From positions 1 to 40,074 of the forward strand of contig NZ_JAHLQM010000025.1 in the NCBI RefSeq assembly GCF_018919165.1: DNA of 40,074 nt, given 5' to 3'. Within the stretch, counting starts at the first letter, position 1. Each line of letters begins with the position of its first letter. Shown here piece by piece: positions 1-6,772 of this stretch. Both the position numbers and the translations under genes were made by a program. The notes beneath the pieces were generated by a model that was not told the DNA's origin, made no database searches, and worked only from the letters and a program-made list of their open reading frames with translations. The stretch comes from Amphibacillus sp. MSJ-3 (GTDB lineage Bacteria; Bacillota; Bacilli; Bacillales; Amphibacillaceae).

Positions 1-330
1 GGATCAATAACAATTATTCTCTTTTCCAAGAACATTAAATTAGTATTTAACCAATTTTTAATAGCTAAATCTCATGTTTTTATTTATTCCTTAGTTTTCA
101 TAGAACTTTTTACATTACCCATGGCTACATCTTCATTCATTAAAGTCTAGTAAAACTTAGGGTTTTCCTAAATATATGACTCTTTTGCTGAATAAATGTG
201 ACATGTGATTCTTAATGTTTTTATATTAACATAAAAAGCTTTATAAAAGTCAAATTTAATTAAGGCATTGTAGAAAAGACGGGCTTATATTCACCATCAT
301 TATTGAACCCGTCACCAGTTAATTTCTAAT
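1..330. other. AT-rich non-coding stretch
   Basis: I see no open frame with a ribosome binding site here. The one structure visible is an imperfect hairpin with GACGGG and CCCGTC arms at about 279-313, just before a repeat element begins at 331. Confidence 0.5.
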
Positions 331-485
331 AAAGTGAAACTTCAATCAGTGGGGGTTAGGCCCAAGTGACCTAGGTCATGTAGACCTTACCACAGGACCC
401 GGTGAGTTTAGTCTGCCTCCCACATCCGCCAGTGATTGGAACTGGGACTGGGACTGGGACTGCGGTTACTCGTCCCATCAAAAAC
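331..485 (+). repeat. Interspersed intergenic repeat, copy A
   Basis: The copy opens with AAAGTGAAACTTCAATCAGT followed by a G run. It ends with three GGGACT hexamers and a TGCGGTTACTCGTCCCATCA tail. The same opening and the same tail recur at 12545-12690, so this is a dispersed family and not chance similarity. There is no open frame inside. The run of GGG triplets could form a G-rich structure. Confidence 0.75.
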
Positions 486-589
486 ATTCCCCCTCGGAAA
501 GCGTCCACCCAGAGTGTAAATCATGGAGTGACAGCTCTAAACCATTTAAAACGTCATGAATCTATTTAAATGATCATGATATCAAAAAG

Positions 590-660
590 GAATCCAGTTT
601 CTTGAACTGCCCCTGTCAAGTAGACAGGGAGCATATCATCTACTGAATTCCCTTTTTATT
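590..660. repeat. Nested palindromic element, possible IS3-type end or MITE
   Basis: An outer inverted repeat (AAAAGGAATCCAGT against ACTGAATTCCCTTTTT) encloses an inner perfect hairpin, CCCTGTC-aagta-GACAGGG. The inner part, TGAACTGCCCCTGTCAAG, resembles the ends of IS3-family elements, but no transposase is present. It could equally be a fold-back terminator-like structure lying downstream of the ABC exporter gene. Confidence 0.35.
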
Positions 661-771
661 TTTAGCCGGGCTTTAGCCCAACCTCTTATTCATCTATGTC
701 CATTTGGGATTTAGCCTTATCCACAGTTAACCTAGAGCAAAAGCATAACAAAATTAATGTATGATTTGTTT

Positions 772-2496
772 TTACTGCATTTGTACTCTATGAAGTTTAG
801 CAAAAATTCCATTCTGTTTAATCAATTCATCGTGACTACCTTCCTCGGCAATCCCATCTTTCGTAACAACCATAATCCGATTTGCATTTTTTATTGTCGC
901 TAATCGGTGGGCAATCACAATCGTTGTCCGATTCTTAGCTAATTCAGTTAAAGCCTCTTGAATAATCATTTCGGTTTCTGTATCAAGAGCAGATGTTGCT
1001 TCATCTAAAATAAGAATTGGAGGATTCTTCAGAAACATTCGGGCAATGGCAATACGTTGTTTTTGTCCGCCTGAAAGTTTAAATCCCCGCTCTCCAACTT
1101 GAGTATCATACCCTTCCGGTAATTCTTTAATAAATTCCTCCATATGAGCTCGTTTTGTAGCTAACTCTATTTCCTCATCACTTGCATCAAGTTTTCCATA
1201 AGCAATATTCTCACGTAAAGTCCCAGTGAACAGAAAGACATCTTGTTGTACAATGCCAATCTGACTTCTAAGTGATTCTTTAGTCATATCACGTAAATCA
1301 ATACCATCAATTGTAATATTCCCTTTGTCCACATCATAAAAACGGGGAACAAGCGAACTTATAGTTGTTTTCCCAGCTCCGGATGGTCCAACAAAAGCAG
1401 TTGTTTCACCAGCTTTTATTTTAAAGTTCATATCCTTTAAAACAGGAGATTGTGTTTTTTCATAGCCAAATGTAACGTTATTAAACTGAATATCGCCTTT
1501 AAGATCCGTTACTTCTATTGCATCGATGCGATTCTGCACTTCAGGTTCAACATCTAGTAAATCAATAAAGCGTTTGAAACCAGCCATCCCTTTTGGATAT
1601 AGTTCAAGTAGGGCACTGACTTTTTGAATTGGATTGAATAAAACATTCATATATAAAACAAAGGCAACCAATTCACCATAGGAAAGCTGGTTATTAAAGC
1701 TCAACCATGCACCAATGACAAGCACAAGCAAGACAATAAATCGCATCAACATATACATATTTGCTGATACAAACGCCATCACTCGATAGGAGCTAAGCTT
1801 TGCAGAACGGAATTTATTGTTATTCATAACGAATTGGTCCATTTCAAACTTCTCATTCGTAAAAGATTGGACAACACGTACACCGGATACCGCATCCTCA
1901 ACACGGGCATTCACGTCGGCAATATTTTCATACATCGTTTTCCAGGCTTTACTCATTTTAATATTGCTGTATCCAATCAATAAAATAAGGATTGGCACGA
2001 TGATTAAAATCATGAGCGTCAATTTGAAGTTAATCGTGAACATAATCCAAAAAGTTCCCACAAAAGTCATGATTGCAATGAAGAAATCTTCTGGACCATG
2101 GTGGGCTAGTTCTCCAATGTCAAATAAATCATTAGTAATACGGCTCATAATGTGTCCTGTTTTTGTATTATCAAAGAAACGAAAAGATTGACGTTGGATA
2201 TGATTGAATAGCTCTTCCCGCATATCTGTTTCAATATTAACACCTAGCTTGTGCCCCCAATATGTGACAACATATTGTAGAAATGTACTTAATAAATAAG
2301 TAAAAAAGAGCAAAATACTAACAGTGACAATTTTATTCCATTCTCCGCTCGGTAACAAATCATCAATAAACCACTGAACAGCGACAGGAAATAAAAGTTC
2401 CAGCAGAGCGACAATAACAGCTGATGAAAAATCTATAATAAATAAACGCCGATGCGGCTTATAATAAGAAAAGAAACGTCCTAACATAACATACAC
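772..2496 (-). CDS. ABC exporter half-transporter (fused membrane and ATPase domains), multidrug type
   Basis: 574 residues with an N-terminal six-helix transmembrane domain (about 15-300) and a C-terminal nucleotide-binding domain (about 340-574). In the ATPase I see a Walker A motif GPSGAGKTT near 370, the signature LSGGQ at 474-478, Walker B ILILD at 494-498 followed by EATSALD, and the switch histidine H530. Length and order match the Sav1866/MsbA/LmrA group, which pumps lipids or hydrophobic drugs out across the membrane. The catalytic glutamate after Walker B is present, so it could act as a homodimer; no partner half-transporter lies next to it. The ATG at 2496 follows AAAGGAAG. A candidate leader peptide and an intrinsic terminator precede the gene, which suggests inducible expression. 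The substrate is unknown. Confidence 0.93.
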   Translation of the reverse strand: MYVMLGRFFSYYKPHRRLFIIDFSSAVIVALLELLFPVAVQWFIDDLLPSGEWNKIVTVSILLFFTYLLSTFLQYVVTYWGHKLGVNIETDMREELFNHIQRQSFRFFDNTKTGHIMSRITNDLFDIGELAHHGPEDFFIAIMTFVGTFWIMFTINFKLTLMILIIVPILILLIGYSNIKMSKAWKTMYENIADVNARVEDAVSGVRVVQSFTNEKFEMDQFVMNNNKFRSAKLSSYRVMAFVSANMYMLMRFIVLLVLVIGAWLSFNNQLSYGELVAFVLYMNVLFNPIQKVSALLELYPKGMAGFKRFIDLLDVEPEVQNRIDAIEVTDLKGDIQFNNVTFGYEKTQSPVLKDMNFKIKAGETTAFVGPSGAGKTTISSLVPRFYDVDKGNITIDGIDLRDMTKESLRSQIGIVQQDVFLFTGTLRENIAYGKLDASDEEIELATKRAHMEEFIKELPEGYDTQVGERGFKLSGGQKQRIAIARMFLKNPPILILDEATSALDTETEMIIQEALTELAKNRTTIVIAHRLATIKNANRIMVVTKDGIAEEGSHDELIKQNGIFAKLHRVQMQ

Positions 2497-2516
2497 TTCC
2501 TTTATAATAAATAAAA

Positions 2517-2532
2517 TTTAAACGTATTCGTT
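2517..2532. promoter_or_regulatory. Inverted repeat in the 5' leader of the ABC exporter
   Basis: TAAACG-tatt-CGTTTA is a short perfect inverted repeat about 20 bases upstream of the start codon and downstream of the predicted transcription start. It could be an operator or an RNA hairpin near the ribosome binding site. Nothing in the sequence decides this. Confidence 0.25.
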
Positions 2533-2584
2533 TAGGCTAAACTCCCCCCCAGACAGGATATAGAAAAGCAAAAAGACTAGACAT

Positions 2585-2612
2585 AAAAAAACATTCTAAT
2601 CGGATAGAATGT
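2585..2612 (-). terminator. Intrinsic terminator in the leader of the ABC exporter (attenuator)
   Basis: On the minus strand an 8-bp stem, ACATTCTA with TAGAATGT, and a 6-base loop are followed by seven T. It lies 90 bases before the exporter start and after a short reading frame. It would stop leader transcription unless it is prevented from folding. The palindrome ATGTTTAAACAT just upstream overlaps the region and could form a competing structure. Confidence 0.6.
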
Positions 2613-2634
2613 ATGTTTAAACATGACATACTAA

Positions 2635-2682
2635 CTATAAACGCCCACGCTTACCTAGTTTTTTACTGATAATAAATATCAA
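2635..2682 (-). CDS. Candidate 15-residue leader peptide of the ABC exporter
   Basis: A TTG-started frame on the minus strand encodes MIFIISKKLGKRGRL and stops 23 bases before the intrinsic terminator. It begins about 15 bases after the predicted transcription start. The end of the peptide is basic and holds an R-x-R pattern. Arginine/lysine-x-arginine/lysine patterns are known to stall ribosomes on macrolides in Erm and Mef leader peptides. The weak point is the ribosome binding site: GGAAG is only two bases from the TTG. Translation of this frame is therefore inferred, not shown. Confidence 0.4.
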   Translation of the reverse strand: MIFIISKKLGKRGRL

Positions 2683-2703
2683 TGCTTCCAGACGTATTTT
2701 TTT

Positions 2704-2712
2704 ATTATAGCA
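2704..2712 (-). promoter_or_regulatory. Extended -10 promoter for the ABC exporter transcript
   Basis: Minus-strand TGCTATAAT is a textbook extended -10 element. A TTGCTG sits upstream with an over-long spacer of 20 bases, so activity would rest on the extended -10. It places the transcript start near 2697, just ahead of the leader peptide frame. Confidence 0.5.
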
Positions 2713-2937
2713 CATTTAATCCGCTCATCCAGCAAAAGAGAATTAAGGGGGTAGATTGCAAGTGGAAAATGGATGTCAGAGTTGGGAAAAGTCCACTTTT
2801 TCAGTGGTCTCTTAAAGAAACTTACCCTGTCAAAATTAAATCACTAACATAAAAGAAAATGATGAAATACACTTGACTAATCGTAAATAGAGGCTAGGAC
2901 ATAAGTTGAAAACTAACTTTTTTATTAAAAAACACAA

Positions 2938-2990
2938 AAAAACCGCATGAAATCAAGCTTTTAAAAACTGATTCCACACGGTTTATTCAT
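2938..2990 (-). terminator. Terminator of the DUF898-like gene
   Basis: On the minus strand AAACCGTGTGGAATCA pairs imperfectly with TGATTTCATGCGGTTT, and a T-rich run follows. It lies directly after the stop codon of the gene at 3013-3339. Confidence 0.75.
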
Positions 2991-3012
2991 TAATATAGGT
3001 TTTTCCTTAGTC

Positions 3013-3339
3013 TCAATCAATAAATATGGTGTGCTTTACTTTCCATTTCTCCAATGCTATGGTTACCCAAAAGCCATATATTCCAAATGTAATAATTGTT
3101 AGTAATAGCCACTTAATCCAATTTCCAAATAACCCTATCGCTGATCCAGTAAACTTTAATCTTCGTCCCTCTATTACGGTATGATTAATTTTCCAACCAT
3201 ACACCATACATAAAGCCCATGGATAGCAAATTCCAAAAGTCAGGAATGTAACGATCCCACCTAATATACTCCACCCAATTAGCTGGAACAAGCCCCCGTC
3301 AAAATATGAACTTTGTTCCCTAGCCAAATTTTTAACCAT
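3013..3339 (-). CDS. DUF898-like small membrane protein
   Basis: 108 residues. A polar N-terminus of about 15 residues leads to YFDGGLFQLIGW, then two hydrophobic stretches (about 19-50 and 70-95), each ending in a Gly-Ile/aromatic turn of the form FGICYPWA and FGIYGFW. The repeated F-x-G-x-G-IY-x-PW pattern is typical of the DUF898/YjgN family, whose function is not known. The ribosome binding site is only moderate. It is a single-gene unit with its own terminator, in a region otherwise full of decayed sequence, so it may be a recent or optional gene. Assignment to DUF898 is by eye. Confidence 0.7.
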   Translation of the reverse strand: MVKNLAREQSSYFDGGLFQLIGWSILGGIVTFLTFGICYPWALCMVYGWKINHTVIEGRRLKFTGSAIGLFGNWIKWLLLTIITFGIYGFWVTIALEKWKVKHTIFID

Positions 3340-4183
3340 TTAAATCATCTCCTAGTAGTTTTAATAAAAATGTTTTTCTACGATCAGGACAAAATATTTA
3401 ATTGAAAAACTCCTTATTGTATAAACTGATATCTGTAACATATTTAAGAGATATATTTTCCTCTAGATACCCTAAATAGACTTCTTCAATTTTTAATGAA
3501 CTTTGATTTAAAAAGTTTACTTTTTGTCTTTGGAAATGTATTCGACATAAAAAGATAAAAACCTGCTTAAAAAGAGATATTTTTCAGTTATGTCTTATAC
3601 CACTAAAATTAATAAAGGTGAACCATCAAATTGAGCATTTGCCAATATACAAAATAGATCGACTTTTTTCCCATAGGTCACCCCACTTTCGGGATCGTCT
3701 ATAAAAACGGAAAATAAATCTGTTAGAGTAGTTTTAAGGATTTAACCCACAATGCCCTTAATAGTTATCGATAATGATACAATCGATACTCGTTCAATCC
3801 TAGATTATATTTAGCGGTAACAAATATTTATCATTTAAGATGCTTTCATAATGATTGAAATCGATCGGCTCAAATATGTACTGATTAACTAATATGGAAG
3901 TCCCGTATCAGATTATGAACTTCAAGGCCTGAACTTAAAGTATAAAAAACAGCACCCAATTACTATTTAAATCTTTACGGTCATAGGTCATTTATATTTT
4001 TGCATGGTCAGATTTTTGATTTTGCGGTACTATAAATACTTGATAGGTCATAGACAAGACAATCTCACATATTTTCAAAAAGTGACGAAAAAAATCAAAT
4101 GTTGGTCACTTTTTTGGTCATCTATTCGAGAGGATAAACCCTCTTTTTTTATTTAGAAATGATTAAAAGCTTTTGGAAATGGT
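3340..4183. other. Long stretch without an intact gene; possible gene relics
   Basis: No intact frame with a ribosome binding site was found. From about 3750 on the plus strand short coding-like pieces appear, such as MPLIVIDNDTIDTRSILDYI (reminiscent of a response-regulator N-terminus) and VSDYELQGLNLKYKKQHP. They are separated by stop codons and frame changes. The motif ATAGGTCAT recurs at about 3985 and 4042. I read this as eroded coding DNA, with low confidence in any identity. Confidence 0.3.
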
Positions 4184-4211
4184 TTGCTCTACTCACTATG
4201 CATAGTATAAT
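4184..4211 (+). promoter_or_regulatory. Sigma-A type promoter for the small-peptide locus
   Basis: TTGCTC, a 16-base spacer and a perfect TATAAT. It stands 26 bases before a good ribosome binding site (GAGGGAGGG) and opens the small-peptide region at 4237-4494. Confidence 0.6.
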
Positions 4212-4236
4212 TAACAAGTTAGAGGGAGGGAAACAA

Positions 4237-4323
4237 TTGTTAGAAGGTCTTAATAAAAATAAGTGAAGCAATAGCCGGCTTGATCACAGCAGTTGCTTCA
4301 CTTATCACAGCACTAGTTGACTA
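4237..4323 (+). pseudogene. Short amphipathic peptide gene split by a frame change
   Basis: A strong ribosome binding site (GAGGGAGGG, 4223-4230) precedes a TTG start. The frame reads MLEGLNKNK and stops at TGA (4264-4266). In the +1 frame, directly overlapping that stop, translation continues as SEAIAGLITAVASLITALVD to a TAA. The joined product would be a hydrophobic or amphipathic peptide of about 28 residues. Either the gene carries a frameshift, or a +1 slip at AAG-TGA joins the parts. The composition recalls membrane-active peptides or small toxins, but I do not recognise a family. Confidence 0.4.
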
Positions 4324-4350
4324 AAAGCTATCCAAAAAGGATAAGGAATA

Positions 4351-4383
4351 AGCAGTGAGGAGCTACAACTCCTTACTGCTTAT
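4351..4383 (+). other. Stable hairpin between two tiny peptide genes
   Basis: ATAAGCAGTGAGGAG and CTCCTTACTGCTTAT form a 15-bp stem with one G-T pair around a 5-base loop. No T run follows directly, so it may be a processing or attenuation structure and not a clean terminator. It separates the split peptide gene from the next small peptide. Confidence 0.55.
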
Positions 4384-4413
4384 ATACCACTTTTAGAAAG
4401 GGGTAATCAACTT

Positions 4414-4494
4414 ATGACAATGATTATAGCAACAACCTCTTTTGTCACGTCACTAGCAGTATTACTTATCGTTGTTGCAACGAAGAAAAAATAA
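4414..4494 (+). CDS. 26-residue membrane peptide
   Basis: ATG at 4414 follows AAAGGGG at a 10-base distance. The product is a single hydrophobic helix with a lysine tail; it begins MTMIIATTSFVTS and ends VVATKKK. That layout (short N-terminus, one transmembrane helix, basic end) is shared by type I toxin and holin-like small proteins, but no family is recognised. It lies in the same transcript as the split amphipathic peptide at 4237-4323. No antisense RNA promoter was clearly visible. Confidence 0.45.
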   Translation: MTMIIATTSFVTSLAVLLIVVATKKK

Positions 4495-4528
4495 TCGAAA
4501 TAGAACTAAAACCTTCTAACAATCTATT

Positions 4529-4726
4529 ATGGACAAAAATAAACAGACTGAAGCAAATAAGAAATGGCAAGCAAAAAATAAGGAGCGCGCTAAATATTTA
4601 AGTGACCGTTCGCGTGCTCGGAGTTTTATTCGAAATCAAGCAACTGTTGAAGACGTTGAGGAATTGAGGCAATTGCTTGAGAAGCGTGAAGAGTTATTGA
4701 ATAACCAAGCCCCCACAATCAAGTGA
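4529..4726 (+). CDS. Conserved small basic protein
   Basis: 65 residues, highly charged and predicted all-helical. The N-terminal half is basic, with the core KNKERAKYLSDRSRARSFIR; the C-terminal half is a leucine/glutamate-rich helix (VEDVEELRQLLEKREELL). I recall similar proteins of unknown function being widespread in Firmicutes genomes and phages. A nucleic-acid-binding role is plausible from the basic half but is not shown. No strong ribosome binding site precedes the ATG, so the start may be translated from the upstream small-peptide transcript. Its stop codon lies inside the terminator hairpin. Confidence 0.65.
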   Translation: MDKNKQTEANKKWQAKNKERAKYLSDRSRARSFIRNQATVEDVEELRQLLEKREELLNNQAPTIK

Positions 4727-4738
4727 GGGCTTGGTTTT
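4707..4738 (+). terminator. Terminator of the small basic protein gene
   Basis: CAAGCCCCCAC-aatcaa-GTGAGGGCTTG is a GC-rich hairpin followed by GTTTT. It overlaps the end of the gene at 4529-4726. Confidence 0.8.
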
Positions 4739-4849
4739 GAATAAAAAAAGAGCTCTAATTATAGCACTCAGCCTCTAATGAACTTTGTGGTTAGGATCAA
4801 TCCTACATATCACAAAGTAACCATCTTTTAAATGATCACGTGCTAAATT

Positions 4850-5140
4850 ATTTCGGTTTTTTCAATTTCCTCAGCGCCAATCTCATTTAGCCCTTGGTAT
4901 TGAAGCTATTTCTAAGAAAAATTTAATCATGAATTCCCTCAACTGTATCGATTGTAGGTGTGAAAAATTCTACATAGTTAGTTTTTGCTTCACCATCGTT
5001 ATAAGTCTGAAAATGATTCTTCTTCTACTTTGTCTTTTACCTTTTTATAGTCAATAAAATGAATAGTGCTGTTATCATCTTCGTAGGATACTTCATCCTG
5101 AAAGCCCGCAAACATGCTGAGATTGTTGTATTTATCTTAT
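4850..5140 (-). pseudogene. Decayed coding region of unknown family
   Basis: The minus strand shows coding-like pieces in different frames: KYNNLSMFAGFQDEVSYEDD, STIHFIDYKKVKD, then QTYNDGEAKTNYVEFFTPT, then LQYQGLNEIGAEEIEKTE. Stop codons and frame changes separate them, and there is no start upstream. The pieces are acidic and look like part of a soluble or secreted protein. I do not recognise a family. Confidence 0.5.
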
Positions 5141-5266
5141 GAGTTAGTATATTCTTCATTAGTCTTCAAACGCATTATATCGTTTATTAAATAAAGTAAA
5201 GATGAATAAACTAATTGTCATAATTTACTCGCTTTATTCTTTCCCTTCTGTTATTTTAAACAAAAC

Positions 5267-5302
5267 AAAAACGCTCAACCCTTTTAAGGGTCAAGCGTTT
5301 TT
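5267..5302 (-). terminator. Terminator of the tRNA-Val gene
   Basis: On the minus strand AAAAACGCTTGACCCTT pairs with AAGGGTTGAGCGTTTTT, ending in a T run. It lies directly downstream of the tRNA. Confidence 0.8.
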
Positions 5303-5308
5303 ATGGTA

Positions 5309-5380
5309 TGGGCTGTACTGGGATCGAACCAGTGACCTCTTCGATGTCAACGAAGCGTTCTCCCGCTGAACTAACAGCCC
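5309..5380 (-). tRNA. tRNA-Val (anticodon GAC)
   Basis: A 72-base cloverleaf can be folded by eye: acceptor GGGCTGT/ACAGCCC, D stem GTTC/GAAC, anticodon stem CTTCG/CGAAG with loop TTGACAT (anticodon GAC, reading GUC and GUU), T stem ACTGG/CCAGT with loop TTCGATC, and discriminator A. The bases after the discriminator are TACCA, so CCA is not encoded directly and would need to be added. It is a lone tRNA with its own promoter and terminator. Confidence 0.93.
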
Positions 5381-5440
5381 ATAATATTAAAGATCCATCT
5401 TGGCCGATAATGGCGATCAACAAAAATAAGACGTGTTTAT

Positions 5441-5469
5441 AATATAAGCTAAATCACTTTTTTCGTCAA
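5441..5469 (-). promoter_or_regulatory. Promoter of tRNA-Val
   Basis: Minus-strand TTGACG, a 17-base spacer and TATATT, about 60 bases upstream of the tRNA. Close to the sigma-A consensus. Confidence 0.75.
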
Positions 5470-5596
5470 GCCCCATAATTATTTTGAAAAATGATCTTTC
5501 ATTAACATCTTTGAGTGTTTTTTTGATATGATAAGGGAGTAATCTTTTGACCTTTAAAGGTTATCTATGAAATTTTTATGAAAACGAGGTACGTTT

Positions 5597-6760
5597 ATGC
5601 AATCTAAAAAATTACCGATTGATTATACAATTGTTTTCTTATTAGGCTGTTTATTAGTTTTTAGTTTATTAGCAATTTATAGTGGTTCGGGACAATATGC
5701 AAGTGGCGATCCAACTTACTACGTAAAAAGACAACTTCTATGGTATGGTGTTGGCTTTATCGTAATGATGGTCGTTGCCTATTTTGACTTTGAATTGCTT
5801 GAAAAATGGACCTGGATTTTATATATTGTTGGCATGTTATTACTACTAGCCGTTCGTTTTTTTGGTGAAGAACAAAAAGGAGCAGTGCGGTGGTTGGATT
5901 TAGGCTTTATTGATCTCCAGCCATCTGAGTTTATGAAGTTCTTCCTTGTCTTACATATCGCCATGTTGCTGGCTAAGGTTGGAAAAAACCGGCTTAGTTT
6001 TAAAGAAAGTATTCCAATCACTTTGAAAATACTTTTTTACACCCTTTTACCAGTTGCATTAATCTTTAAACAGCCAGATTTAGGCACAACTTTAATGATT
6101 TTATTTGCTGTTTTTATATTAATTCTAACATCAAGCATTTCATTAAAGATGAGTGCTTTATTGGCCTCAATGGGAATAGCTGGATTAGGTACTTTAATCT
6201 ATCTTTACTTTAATCATATTGAAATATTCAATAAAGTAATTGAGAGTCACCAGCTCTCTCGAATCTACGGTTGGTTAGATCCTGCTGAGAATTCCCAAGG
6301 TTTTGGCTACCAACTACAGCAAGCTTTACTTGGGATAGGCTCTGGTCAATTGACTGGTTCCGGTTTTAATCAGGGTTATCAAGTTCAAAGCGGCCGTATT
6401 CCTGAAGCACACACCGATTTTATTTTTGCTGTTATTGGCGAGGATTTCGGCTTTATCGGTACTAGTATTTTAATTATTATCTTTTTCTTACTTATTTACC
6501 GGATCATCACGATTGCACTTCATGCCAATTCATTATTTGGTGTCTATATTTGCATTGGAGTGATTGGTTTGTTTACTTTTCAAATCTTCCAAAATATTGG
6601 GATGACAATTGGTTTAATGCCGATTACCGGTATCGCTCTCCCGTTTATAAGTTATGGTGGGAGTGCTCTTTTAACAAATATGATGGCACTAGGTCTTGTC
6701 ACCAGTGTACACCTAAGAACAAAAAGCTACATGTTTGGTAAGGATGAATCGATTGAATAG
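5597..6760 (+). CDS. rodA: SEDS peptidoglycan glycosyltransferase, RodA-like
   Basis: 387 residues, ten predicted membrane helices. SEDS proteins polymerise lipid II into glycan strands together with a class B penicillin-binding protein. Family marks seen are FKQPDLGT (158-164), the large loop after helix 7 with GYQLQQALLGIGSGQL (238-252), PEAHTDF with the catalytic-type aspartate D274, and the end motif GLMPITGIALPFISYGGS. The preceding IFQNIGMT reads more like RodA (elongation) than FtsW. The ATG follows GAGGT. Twelve bases separate it from the FtsW-like gene, so the pair is one operon. No penicillin-binding protein partner or mreCD lies beside it. Whether it is the housekeeping RodA or an extra copy cannot be told from this window. 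Confidence 0.92.
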   Translation: MQSKKLPIDYTIVFLLGCLLVFSLLAIYSGSGQYASGDPTYYVKRQLLWYGVGFIVMMVVAYFDFELLEKWTWILYIVGMLLLLAVRFFGEEQKGAVRWLDLGFIDLQPSEFMKFFLVLHIAMLLAKVGKNRLSFKESIPITLKILFYTLLPVALIFKQPDLGTTLMILFAVFILILTSSISLKMSALLASMGIAGLGTLIYLYFNHIEIFNKVIESHQLSRIYGWLDPAENSQGFGYQLQQALLGIGSGQLTGSGFNQGYQVQSGRIPEAHTDFIFAVIGEDFGFIGTSILIIIFFLLIYRIITIALHANSLFGVYICIGVIGLFTFQIFQNIGMTIGLMPITGIALPFISYGGSALLTNMMALGLVTSVHLRTKSYMFGKDESIE

Positions 6761-6772
6761 GGGTCTTTATTT

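Noticed and set aside
3750-3830. Response-regulator gene remnant
   Set aside because: Only one piece, MPLIVIDNDTIDTRSILDYI, recalls a receiver domain; the key aspartate region is missing and stops follow, so no call is made.
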